Below are positions 33,076 through 45,800 of a stretch of 64,000 nucleotides of DNA, one piece after another (position 1 is the first letter of the stretch; each line of letters begins with the position of its first letter). Both the position numbers and the translations under genes were made by a program. This DNA comes from Brachypterus glaber (taxonomy: Eukaryota; Arthropoda; Insecta; Coleoptera; Kateretidae). The notes under the pieces are model-generated. The model saw nothing but the letters and a program-made list of their open reading frames with translations, was not told the DNA's origin and did not search any database. The stretch is taken from positions 46,960,626 through 47,024,625 of the forward strand of contig OY294044.1 in NCBI GenBank assembly GCA_958510825.1, in the 5' to 3' direction.

Positions 33076-33229
33076 TTGAAAATAGATTTGTGTATGGATG
33101 TGTCTCTAGGGGGGTCGATTTTTTCGTTATTTTTTTGATATCTCTTCGCGTTTTCAAGATACAAGCAAAAATATGTGTGTCTGTATGTGTGTGTTTAAAA
33201 TCATTGATCCAAATATATAAATCGCATAA

Positions 33230-33735
33230 GAATTTATATTCGTCGACCCCAAAAACCCCTATATACCAATTTTGAAGAAAATATTGAAAATATTTTAAAA
33301 TATTTAGCCCCTTATCCCTCTGGGGTGGATTTAGAAAAAAATTATTATCAGATTCAATTTCAGCAACCTTAAAAACCCCCATATAGCAATTTTCAAATTT
33401 TTCTAAAAAAAAATATATTTTTTCTCATTTGCCCCCCTTTCCGCACCCCAATATTCACCAAAAACAATCCTGAGCGAGAACTTTTGGTAACATACCTGTA
33501 TACCAAATTTCAAATCTTTAGCTTAAAGCGTTCTTAAGTTATCGTGCCCACAAGATTTCCTGAACAGATCGATCGACCGACCGATCGACCGAGCGACATT
33601 TTTTTTTGCTTGAAATTGATTTATATCGACATAAAACGTCATAAAACGCAAAAATACGCAAATATTTTTTTTTTTAATTTTTTGTACGAAATTTTGAAAA
33701 TTTTCAAAATGGGAAAGCAAAATAAGGTCCACCCT
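33230..33735 (-). repeat. Copy of the 11-kb tandem-repeat family, inverted
   Basis: Carries the same parts in reverse order: ATTATCAGATTCAATTTCAG, CAAAAACAATCCTGAGCGAG, CGTTCTTAAGTTATCGTG (33,529-33,546), a CGATCGACCGACC array and TTTCAAAATGGGAAAGC. It ends about 120 bases before the proposed BBS1 start. Confidence 0.75.
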
Positions 33736-33784
33736 AAGGTATCATAGATGTAGATCTAGTATAGTCTGTTGGTATTTTACAATG

Positions 33785-33797
33785 GTTGCTAGGTAGT
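33785..33797 (+). promoter_or_regulatory. RFX X-box-like site upstream of BBS1
   Basis: GTTGCTAGGTAGT has a good left RFX half-site (GTTGCT) and an imperfect right half-site (GGTAGT against RGYAAC), one base apart. It lies 60-72 bases before the proposed ATG at 33,857. Ciliary genes, including BBS genes, are commonly driven by RFX factors through X-boxes within about 150 bases of the start. The right half has two mismatches, so this is a candidate only. The non-repetitive DNA between the end of a repeat (about 33,735) and the ATG is only about 120 bases, so the promoter probably lies here. Confidence 0.35.
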
Positions 33798-33856
33798 TTA
33801 AAATCAAAACAAATGCTAAACAATAGGTTAGAAAATTTATATAATAGGATTCTAAG

Positions 33857-33867
33857 ATGAGTAGAAG
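33857..33867 (+). CDS. BBS1: BBS1 exon 1 (proposed, M-S-R)
   Basis: ATGAGTAGAAG is followed by GTAAAT as donor. It leaves two bases of a codon, which is the phase exon 2 needs (AG + T = Ser). The resulting start, MSRSELNILRWLEAHSD, brings total length close to the family norm. An in-frame TAG lies 12 bases upstream. A rival candidate, ATG at 34,342 with a donor at 34,386, has the same phase but adds 14 residues with no family likeness. Transcript evidence would decide. Confidence 0.4.
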
Positions 33868-36800
33868 GTAAATTATTTTTTTTACTTATTTACTTAATTA
33901 ATTTAACCCTTTCATAACACATGTACATAACATTAAATAGCTTTTAAAAATGTAATGAGTTATTTCATCTCAAAAAGTAAAACTTTATCCGAGGGGTAAA
34001 CCGCAGAGGAATTCAGGTGTACAAATTGGAGGTAATCTGGAGAAAATCTTAGAAACTCGAGGTAATCAGAAGAAAATCTTTGAAGATTTCCTCCTAAGGT
34101 GTACAAAATTTTGTCAGAGGCTTACTCCTCGACTTTATCTCAGTAATGAAACCTGATAAAACTACATACTTCTTTAGATTGGTGTTACTGCTAGATGTGT
34201 ATGGTGGAATATTTTAACCAAAACAATATTTTTTCAGAATTTCAGCATTATATAAAAAAATATTAATGACTTATTATTTATTTTTTTGCTAAGAACCTAT
34301 ACTTAAAGTTTTTTTATCAAAAATTTCTTTTTTTTTAAGAAATGTTGACGAAAATTCCCATTTTCATTAGCGGTGAATCACTAATGTGAGTGCTCACACA
34401 AAATGGAAGAATTAGAATCTGGGAAAAATTAATAATAATAACATTTCTCTACAAAAAAGATTTTATTTAGCGGGAACCTTTCGGTTGATTCTGGCTATAT
34501 TTGATGCGCTGATTTCGGAACCTATTTCTATTTTTCATGATCAGCTCGTTTTTTTTTTTTTTTTGAGATATAACGACCAATGATTTTTTTCCATTTTTTT
34601 TTTAGATTTTTTTCTTTTTTTTATATATTCTGATGAAAATTTTATATAAATACCGAGATAAATTACTTAGATACGGCTTTTTATACTCAATACTAGTTAC
34701 GGAGATTTTACTGGTAGTTATAGAAAATAGAAAAAAAAAATATTGAAGTTTTTTATTTATCTTTAAAAGAGTAACTAAATAAATTAAATTTATTGTAAAA
34801 ACACGAAGGCTTCAAAACATTAAAATAACATAAATAAACATTAAATAATTCAATACCTGCATATTTTTTCTGCTTCTATTAAAGTAAATTATAGTAAAAT
34901 CTCCGTTACTGAAGTCAATCTAAAACGTTTTTTACAAACAGCACATATGTATTAATATTGCTTTTAAAAATCAGAACCATATCTTTAGTATTTATGTATT
35001 TTTTTATGAAAATATATCGAAAAAATTCGAAAAAATCTATTTTTTTGAATTTAGAAGCCTATTAAAAAACGAATATAGTTATTTCAAATCCGCCGTTTTT
35101 CGGCTTATAGCCCTATTAATAGAGAACCAGTCCACGACAAAATAAAAATTAATTACACCTTAATTGTTTTTTATCTAAGTTTTTTTAATATGTGTTTTTA
35201 TGATCAGTAAACAGTAATTTTACCCATTTACAGTGAACTAAATATATTAAGATGGCTAGAAGCCCACTCGGACAGAAGCGCGGGTCTAATGACCCTTCCG
35301 GGAAGTGCAGTTTTGGCAGATGTGGTTGGCGACAGCGACTATCGTCTCGTCATCGCCGACATTAAACTGGAAACCGACATGAAAAGTCGCCTGAAAGTCT
35401 ACAAAGGAACCTTGCTGACGGCGGATCTGGTTCTGGATGACGTTCCTAGTGCTGTTGTTAGTTTTTATGCGGACTGCATTGAGCCTAGATTACCTGGTAA
35501 GTATGCAGCTTTTTTGTAAATCTAATTTCAGAATATGATTTTTTAGTGGGGCATGCAGGCCCCGAACCAGGAAAAAGTTTTATTTGTTTCGTTTTACAAG
35601 TAGGTAATAATAAAAGTATGTAACAGCCTGCTACTAACAGGTGTATAAAAGCAAAATACTAACGGAGTCTTAAAACTGCGATTGTTTTGCCTGCGACGCA
35701 TTTTTATGGTTTTCTATTACTACCTATCAATTTTTTGAAAAATTTTTACTGTTTTTATGATCGAAATCGAAATCCGATTTTTTAATTAATTAATTAAATA
35801 GTTTTTTTTACAAAAGTCCAAAAATAATAATAATAAATGGAATCTATCTACTGTCCTTTTTTCTATTTTTTTCTAATTTTATTTTTGTCATATTTTTTAA
35901 ATGTTTTCTCAATCAGCGTATAGGGCTTATCTATGGTACAGGGTTGACTCTTGGTAGTGACGAGGGCCAGTAGCCCAAAAATACGCAGTCTGCTAATATC
36001 ACTGTTTGATGGTTGAAAAAATAAACTCAAGTAGGGGAAAGGAAGGCAAAGTGAATAACTTTTTTTTTCAGTACATATTTTTAAAGTTTGTGACACTTTA
36101 TTAGATTTTTTTTATAATACGTTTCTTTGACCTTTAAGCTTACATAATTTAGAGTTTTAACAGGTTGACAGTCCCCATTAGGATATTTTTTCCGTCCCCA
36201 GACGTCCAACCGTTTTTTCATTTTTTTTTATCTTAACCTCTCCAATGAGTCCAATGAGTCAAATATGATTTCACTATAAAAAATAAAAACACTCTATACT
36301 TTAGCTAGACGCTTATTTAAAGAAATTACCTAGGCCATAGCGTTCAAAAATAAAACTAATGTTTATGGATATGGCAATAAATCACATGCTTCATGGTGTG
36401 TGGGGTAAACGTATCATGAATCACATGTGATTCATGGGACTGTCAACGTGTTAAATTAAAAATGAATGGACCATTATTTTTTACAAATATTATTTTGACG
36501 GTATGTCATTTTGCCCCTAGCGCACAGTAAATTACTGGATTAATTAAAAAAGAACTCTTTAGTAACAGAAAAAGAAAACTCAAATGAATTAACGTATAGT
36601 TCGTGTAGAGATGCAAGTCGCTTGTAAAACAACTTTACACTACGATATTTCAAGAACGCTTTGACGTAGAGACTTTTTGATATTTGAAACAGATTATTTC
36701 TACTACTTAGAAAATCTTTGTTTTAAATTTCAAGTCTCTGGGTTGAAATATCGTGGTGTAAAGTTGTTTTGCAAGCGACTTGAATCTTTACACGAACTAC

Positions 36801-39800
36801 AAATCAAAACCTTGAAAAACAATGTTAAATGAATACATTGATTTTTGACGTTTTGATTTTTGAGTCAAATTAGGAGAAGGTAATATTATACATATCATTT
36901 AAAGGAATTGTGGACATATCAGGTATGTCCGGTAACCATAATTGGAGCAGAGTGGATCATGAGCCACTGAGGCCCATAGGTCTTTGACCCACTGTGCGCC
37001 TCTAGTAACCAGATCAGTTCAAAGTGAACATGAAAAAAATATACCAAATATGTAATAAATTTATTATTTATTACATATTTATTATATATTTATTTATATA
37101 AATGGCAACAGCGCGAAAGACCGAGTTGAATGTGGGACGTAGGCTTTAGTCTAAACACACCCTTAGAAAGCGACGTTCCTAAAACTAATATTGGTTTCAC
37201 TGTTCCCCTTTACTCACTGTACCCCCCTTTTCCCTAATATTTAATAAATATTTTTAATAATTAAAAATTCCTGTCCTTATATTATTTTGTTAGCAGCATC
37301 ATTTTATTATACCATTCACATACTAGAATAGTATTATACTGTAGTTTCGAATTTCCCAAAATCGCCAAAAAAGACAAAAAATTCTTGGAAAAAAAAACTT
37401 TGAAAATGTCCATCTGTCCGTCTGTCTGATGTCACGATTTTTGTAGACACGATAACTCAAGAACGAATAATGCGATCGACTTGAAATTTTCAGGACAAAT
37501 CAGGTTCTATGAGGGGAAGATACATATTGTTTTTTTAATTAATAATCCTAAAAATAATAAAGTTATTGGGGGCTAAACTTTCTTAAAAAATTAAAAATTA
37601 ATTCTTAAAAATTTTTTTTTTTCAATTTTTTTTTTAAATTTGTCATTTTTCGAAAAATAAAAAAAATGTGTATTTCAATACTTTTAATTTTAGAATTCTA
37701 AAATATAAGAGTAGGTAGGTTATTAAAAAAAATTCTTTGAAAATTTTTTTTATTTGAAACAAATTTTTCTTTATCTTTTTTTTTTAATTTTCGTTTAAAA
37801 AAAAATCTTTAAAAAAATTGTTATTTTTTTTTTAAATTGTTTTTTTTTTTGAAAAAAAAATAGCAAAAAGGCTTTTTTCCATTTTTGATTTAATTTTTTT
37901 TTGAAAAAAATTTTGCAAAAAGATTTTTTTGCATTTTTTTTTCATTTTTTATATTTGCGAAAATGCAATATACCATTTACTGTGAATAGTATACAGGGTG
38001 TTTACTAAGTACGGTACGTAACTTCAGGGTGTAATTCCTTACCCAAAAATAAGAAAAAAGTTGCTATAAACTGTCCTAAAACGACTAGTAAGGAAGCTAC
38101 ACCCCTTTAAATGGGGTTTCAAAAATGTAATTTTTATTTAATAACTCAGGAACCCTTTGTGTTATAGCAACGAGGTATTGCATGTGATCTATCTCTAATA
38201 AGGCCTATCAGCCAATGTTATTTGCATATAGTTACTTTAACCAGGGGCGTCCGAAATGAGGGGGCCTTATCACTTTTTAGCCCCAAACTTTTTTCTAAGT
38301 AACTTTTTTGTGCATTTATTATCAGAATAGTACTTCTCAGACAAAAATACATGAAAAAATCTACTCCGTTTTCAAGACAAACTCATTTAAACTTGAAATT
38401 TCACGTATCGAAGACGAAAAATAAAATTCTAAAATGTTGAAAACCAAAATTTCAATAACGCAGGCGTGAATGTACATTTAAAACTAAGAAAAAACTTCAT
38501 ATACAGGTATGTCCATAAATCTATCCTAAGGGAGTTGTGGTCTAAAAATACTCCATTTTTAAAGGGCCATGGTAGCTTTAAAAGCAATTTTTGGACCTAC
38601 ATGTATTGTAACTTTTTTTCTTAGTTTTTGATATAGAACCACCTCGCGTCATTAAAATGTTGCTATTTAATTTTTCGTCCTCGAAATGTGAATTTTCACA
38701 TTCAAATTAATTTTTTTCGAAAACGGCTCATCTTTTTTAATGTGTCTTTAGGTGAGGAATCCGATTCTGATAATAAAATCACAAATAATTACACAGAAAA
38801 AGGTTTGGGGCAAAAAAGTGATAAGCCCCCCCCCCCCATTTGGAACGTCCCTGGTTAAAGTATCTATATGCAAATACCATAGGCTGATAGGCCTTATTAG
38901 AAATTGATCACATGCAATACCTAGTTGCTATAACACAAAGGCTTCCTGAGTTATTAAATAAAAATCAAACTTTTTTAACCCCTTTTGAAAGGGCGTAGCT
39001 GCCTTACGAGTCGTATTAGGACATATGTTTATAGGAACTTTTTTCTTATTTTTGGGTAACACCTTAAAGTTACGTACCGTACTTAGTAAGCACCCTGTCT
39101 AATGGAATACGTAGCATGTTGTTTTTGTTTGTTTCTTAGCCGTTGCGGTTTCCTGTGCATCAGATTTATTGGTGTACAGAAATAACAAACTTTCCTACAT
39201 TTTCACTTTGCCTAGTTCGCCGTTACCGCCATTGGAAAGTGAAATATGGGGTAAATTGACCCATGATTCTATAATTGATGTAGAAAAAATTCTAGAGGAT
39301 CTAAAAAGTTTACCGTTTAAGGAGCTTAGTCCAAGGTAAGAATTTTTTTATTTAGATTTTTTCTCAAGGGAAGGGTCGTTGCCATATAGGGGGTGGTGGG
39401 GGTGAGATATCCCCGCAATGTTGGGCAGCTCGGTGAAGTTGGATGTTGTAGTTGGGAAAATTGAACTTTGTACTTGGGAATTTGAAGAGGTGACCTTTTT
39501 TTTAGTAGTCAATTTTTGCTTTTTGGTTAAACCACTTGGAAAAATTGGGTCTTGTAATTAGAAATTTCTAGAGGTGTTTTAATCCTCACTTTCTATTTGT
39601 TGAGAAAATTGAGACTTATCACAATTTAGGGAACGTTCCTAAGGGGGGGGGGGGTCATTTTGGAGTGTTACGCCCATGTTAATGGTATAGGAAAATAGAG
39701 TTACATGGGGGGTGGGGTCCAAAATGATCAAAATTTGCGTTACGTAATACTTGAACGTTCCCTTATAGGGGGGCCTTTTTTTATTTGCTTAAAAGTTGGG

Positions 39801-42800
39801 AAAATTGACTTGTAAATGGAAATTTCCAGAGGTGATGCTTTTTTTAGTACTTACTTTTTCGTAAGAGACAGTGGATAAATTCGAGGTTGTTGGGAAATTT
39901 GATCCTATAGGATTACTTTCGCGACGTCCCTCACGGTGCGACGGTTTAAATCAACTTCAAATTACCCCCAGTGACTAGGGGTCCACGTTTGTTTGCTATA
40001 ACTTTTTAACAAATAGATAATCTCTTTTTGGAAATGAGAGTAGGTACTATGAATTGAAATATTTATTTATATTTTTTGCAAGGTTTGAAATTCTCAACTT
40101 TTATATTTGTAATTAATGAAATTTTAAACTTTTTCGATTTCAAGAAATGTGGGGGAGGCTCCCTCATTTCCCATAGCTACGACCATGCGTACTTGGCTTG
40201 CGGATATTTTCAATCTAAAAACAGGTTTTTTTTTATCAATAAAACTGTGACATGAAGCGAATTTGAGATCAGATTAGCTTAAAAAAATGGGTTTTAACTA
40301 TCCCAATTTTTATTGTTCTGCAGATCTCAAGAATTACTGCTCGAACCCCCTTCAAAATGCGAAGAATATATTCGTAAATACCTAGGAAAGTTACCAATAA
40401 AAACTCCACCAATTACTTGCATGACTGTTTTAAATAGAGCGAGTCATGATAAAATGGGGGTAGCCTGTCCCGTTTTGGCTACTGAAACCGGAGATATTTT
40501 GATTTTGGATCCGATAAATTTTGGAATTTTACATCAGGTAGGAATTTTACATCGGGTAAGATTAGTGTTGCCGCCTAAGGCCTATCGTCTCGCTATCGTC
40601 TCGTTATCGTTGGACATAACGATAGCGAGAGGTGAAAAAATATCGTATCGTTGTAACGATAACGAGAGGCCTCTCGCCCGTAACGAGACCGACGCGAGAG
40701 CGATAACTATCGTACAGTCAGAGACAGTCGAATGTTGAAGCCACCTAAAATCAGATAAAAATATTTGACACAAACGTCATTATTTAATTTTTGAATTTAA
40801 TGATTTTTAAAATGCAAATATATTCTTTAATAGGCATTATGCATCATACATTAGCACATTATATAAGGCTTTTATCTTTTAAAATAGTATCCAAGGCAGG
40901 AACCTCTTCAACATTGTCCTATTTTTATAGCAGATACAAAAATATAAACTCCTGGCAGATGCAATAAGTACCTAACTAGGACTATAGTAAGTACGGTAGT
41001 ATTTGACTAATACGAGGGGCAATTTAAAATAAGCCAAAAATTCCAGATCTGGTGTTTGTAGGATTTAAGTGCTAAACATCAATTTTAACATTGTTTATAT
41101 ATTTTGCTTTCCCATGTTTACTTTCTCTTAAAAAAAGTATTGTCATAGAAAACAAATTAAACATTTTTTTGCCTAAATCATCTTATGTTTTCCTGAAAGG
41201 TCGAGAAAAATCAAAATAATCAAAACATATTGTTTGTCGGTCTGTCTTAAGACTTAAGAAAGCTTTGAGCTAGAGATTTAAAATTTGGAATGCAGATGTA
41301 ATTTTATATTATTTTTTTTCCTTTTTCTTTATGAGAAAGTAAACATGGGAAAGCAAAATATATAAACACTGTTAAAATTGATGTTTAGCACTCAAATCCT
41401 AAAAACACCAGATCTAAAAATTTTGCCTTCTTTTAAATTAACCCTCGTATTAGTCAAATACTACCGTACTTACTATAGTCCTAGTTAGGTACTTAGTGCA
41501 TCTGCCAGCAGTTCATGTTTTTGTATCTGCTATAAAAATAGGACAATGTTGAAGAGGTTCCTGCCTTGGATATTATTTTAAAAGATAAAAGCCTTTTATT
41601 ATGTGCTAATGTATGATGCATAATGCATATTAAAGAATATAATTGCATTATTAAATTCAAAAATTAAATAATGACGTTTGTGTCAAAATCCTAAAACTAA
41701 TATTAGATGGCTGAAATGTTCAACTTTTACGCTGAAACGATAAGTATCGTTATCGCGAGAGGTAGGCGATAACGAGAGGTCTCTCGTTATCGTTTGCGCG
41801 AGACTATCGCATCGTAGTTGCGATACGAGAGGTATTTATTGGCGATAACTATCGCTTTAGGCGGAAACACTAGGTAAGATCTTATATATTTGTAAAAATG
41901 TTTTATAAAAATTGTAACATTGTAAACTATAGTCTTGAAAATACGATTTTCATAAAACATTAGGTACTGAAAATTTTATAGTTTCGTTTAGATTATTTTT
42001 TTTACTTTCTCATAAAATACTGTGATAGAGAAAATATCGAATTTTTTTTTTGCTTAAATCATCTTTTTTCTCCTGAAACGTCGAGAAAAATCAAAATAAG
42101 CAAAAAAAATATGTCTGTCTGTCTGTATCCACGATAACTTAAGAACGCTTTGAGCTAGCGCCTTGAAATTTGGTATGCAATGTATTTTTATATTATCTTG
42201 GACGAGCAAAATCGGTTGGGGCAAGGGGTGTAAAAGGGGGGTTAAATTTTTTTTTTGGTCGTATTTGTTTATTATTTACAATAGAAAAAAAATTTAAAAA
42301 CCACATAAAAGGTAAAATAAAATTACGCAAAAAATGCAATTATCATTTTTTTCTAGCCCCCTTTTCTCCCAAAATTTACAATAGAAGAATAACTTAATAT
42401 CCACATAAAAGATAAAATTAAATTATACAAAAATGTTATTATCATTTTCTTACAGCGCCCCCCCCCCCCCCCCCCCTTCTCCTACAAAATGTAAAAAAAT
42501 GTTTCCGGACATAACTTTTTTCGACTTTTGTATTCACAATATAATAAAAATTTAAAAACCACCTTAAAAGGTATAATAAAATTACACAAAAATTGTTATT
42601 TCATTTTTCTTCTATTTTCTTAAAATATAATTTTTTTTTCTGGGGTTAACTTTTACAATAGAAAAAATATTTTAAAACCCCCTAAAAGATAAAAAAATCA
42701 TGATTCATGAAAGTATTCTCGCTCATTCAAGATGGATTTTGTTAGATGCCCTAGTAGAAATTTAGCGTTAGAATAACGTTTTTCTAATGTTAGAAAACTG

Positions 42801-45800
42801 TATAAAAGTACTTTATAAAATATGTGCAAATGTCCCGCTTTTTAACGTTAGAATCTAACGTTACCCTGCTGAAAATGACGGGTCTGGGCGGGTATAAATG
42901 GTGCATAAACCGGACTTGAGCGGATGAAATTCACCTGCTCAAGTCTGGTCTATGCAACATTTATACCCGCACAGACCCGTCATTTTCAATAGGGTAGTTA
43001 CAAACGTAAATCTAACGTTAGATTTTTAAGTTAGAAATACGTTATAAGTACTTTAATTTCTAACTTTCGGAGGGGGTGTGGCCAACTTTGAAATTTCTAC
43101 CTGCATCATAAAATGGCAGCTGGAGATAAATTTATTCATATAAATGAATCTTAATATATTTTAACAACCATAAAATTTTTAAACATAATTTCGTTAAATT
43201 TAGTTATAAAATAGACATCTTTTTAGGTGGCCCTAAATATTATTCGTGTAATATTCTGCTATACTTCGATAAAAACGTTTACCTCCCAGAAAAACTTTAT
43301 ATTTAGTTAGTTAATATTTATTTATACATTCAAAATCTTAAAATATTTTTTCAATTATAGTACAGCGTTGCCAGACTTACTATAATTTTGACTTTTTGGG
43401 GATATTTTTTTAAACTTATTATAGAAATAATAAATAATTATCAAACCTAGGCACATAGCTGTCTGAAATGAGTATTTTCTACTATAGCTTACGTATTAAT
43501 AATGGAAATTTTAAAAAATATTTAAAGTTAGAATAAGGTTAGAAAAATTTTAGAATTTAGTTAGCAAACTAACGTTAGATTTATGTATTTTATAACGTTT
43601 TTGTCAAACGTTAGTTTTTAAGGTTAGATTTATATATTTTATAACGTTTTTGTCAAACGTTAGTTTTTAAGGTTAGACTTATATATTTTATAACGTTTTT
43701 GTATAACTAAACATAAAAATATCACTAATCTAATGTTATGTTAAGTTAGATTTATGTACTTTTCTACCAGGGTGGTTTTATATTTTTATAATTCATGGAT
43801 TGTATTATGGCAATCGCCACAATTGTATTCTACGTTTTAGGCCAACACTTGTAACATTAAATCAACGCCCAGTATAATAAAATGTACAGGACTGTACGAC
43901 GTTGAGTTTAGAATAGTCATAGCTACTAGAGAAAAACACATTTGCCTTTTGAGAAAAGGATATTTGGAAGGAAAATCGATAATACAGTTAGCTGTCGATA
44001 TTATCGATATTTTAATTATACCGGGTGATAATTTTATCATCGTAGCTGCAAGGGATAAAATGCTACACTGTTATACAAAAAGGGTAAGTCAATTTTTTGT
44101 CAATGTCACATCCAAATTTTAAGTAAAATAAATATTGCTAAAATCGTACAAAAACTGCAATAAACGTTTGCCTACGACCTAGTTAGTAGATAGTGCTCAT
44201 TTTCCACCTGTTGCCATGTCAGCAGTCGAGAAGTGATAATTAGCTGATTTTACATATCTGCTGTCAGAAAACAAGTGAACGTCAAACACAAAGCGCCAAA
44301 TTAATAAAATTAATGTTAAGACAATTTTTGCGTTTTTTGGATGTTTAGGTGTTATGTCATAGGAAAAATAGTATACGCACCTCGACGCAAACCATTTCCA
44401 GTACACTTTTTATTAAAAAAATATGTCCCAACTTATAATCGAGAAATTTCCCTACTCAAAAAAAAAGGTCCTCACCTCTGAAAAAAAAGTCCCATCTATA
44501 TAAATTTTGATGACTAAAAAAAAGGTCCTTACCTCTGTAAAAATTTTCAACTGTATTCTCTAATTTTAGAACTCCACTCACTCCCAAAAATTCACAACTT
44601 CTCTCAACTCTGAAAAAATACCTCCAATTTTGCCGTTTCTAAAAATTTAACGGAGTTTACCAATTTCCGAAATTTGCTACTCATTTTACCAACTGCAGTA
44701 GATTTTACCAACTGGAGCATGATTGGGGGGAAGTGGCGTCCTCCAGTACAACCCCCCTCCCCGAGGAGTAAACCGCTGACAACATTTTGTACACCTTTAG
44801 GAGGAAATCTTAAAAGATTTCCTCCAGATTACAGTCGGTCAAGTAAGAGCTTGTCTCACATTGCAATGTTTATTTAAGAATATATTTATACTATTTTTTA
44901 CGTTTAATTACAGATAATAAATGATAGATCAATGCAAATAACTTAGTAACTTGTCCAGTCTCTATTTGCGTCAGTGATCGCCTGTCATCGTCAGGGCATA
45001 CTTTAAACGATATTTTTTGAATATTCCTTCGACAAAGACCTCCAAATTCTCCGAATTACTCGTGATAGCGGCTTTAATGTGTATACCTTTTTCCCGCGAA
45101 GCTTGTGCTTAATGAATGACCACACATTCTCAATAAGGTTTCCGTCGGGCGATTGGGACGGCCAATCCAGCATGATGATGTCGGATGTCCTCTTCCATCG
45201 TCTACACAACTTGCTCCGATGTTTGGGGTCGTTGCCCTCTTGGAGGATCCACTGCTTATTTTTATCGCCATACCAAGGTTTGGAAGTCGATATAAGAGCC
45301 TTTTTGTAAATCTCGACCATTTTTTCAGCGTTCAAGTTATGTAAAGAGAAATAAAAATTCAAAACCTTTTTCCGACAGACACCCCCAAACATGAATGTTT
45401 ACAGGGTGTTTCAGGGTTTGGACTTCCTCGACCAAGCGATTCTGGACCAATCGCTTGGTCGAGGAAGTCCAGGCCCGGGTGGTGATAACGTAACACCAAA
45501 ACGAAGCTTCATCGGTAAAAATAACCTTGCTCCAGTCTCGATCGATGTTTCCCTTGGCCCACGCGAGTCGTTTTTATCTCTGTGTTTTACTCAACAAAGT
45601 TTTATTTATTGTACTTCGCCACTTTAAGTCGTGAGCCTGGAGATAAGTACGAATTGTTTTATGTGATATATCCAACCCTTTCTGCATCAGTTTTTTCCCT
45701 TGACGCAGTGTTAATTGAGGATTCTGCGAAAACATTTTTAAAATCATTTTTTCGTGCTTAGCTGACACCTTTCCTGTTAAGCCACGAGCTGGTAAGTCGT

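Noticed and set aside
1..33735. A host gene in the first half of the window
   Set aside because: I looked for splice-linked family motifs on both strands and found only transposable-element proteins. A gene with very short exons could still be missed by eye.
34342..34385. Alternative BBS1 first exon (MLTKIPIFISGESL, donor GTGAGT)
   Set aside because: The phase fits exon 2, but the residues show no family likeness, the protein would be 11 residues longer, and there is no X-box nearby. The exon at 33,857 is preferred. Not excluded.
40313..40738. ORF continuing past BBS1 exon 4
   Set aside because: Everything after 40,555 is the palindromic hAT-like element read through; the exon ends at a donor before it.
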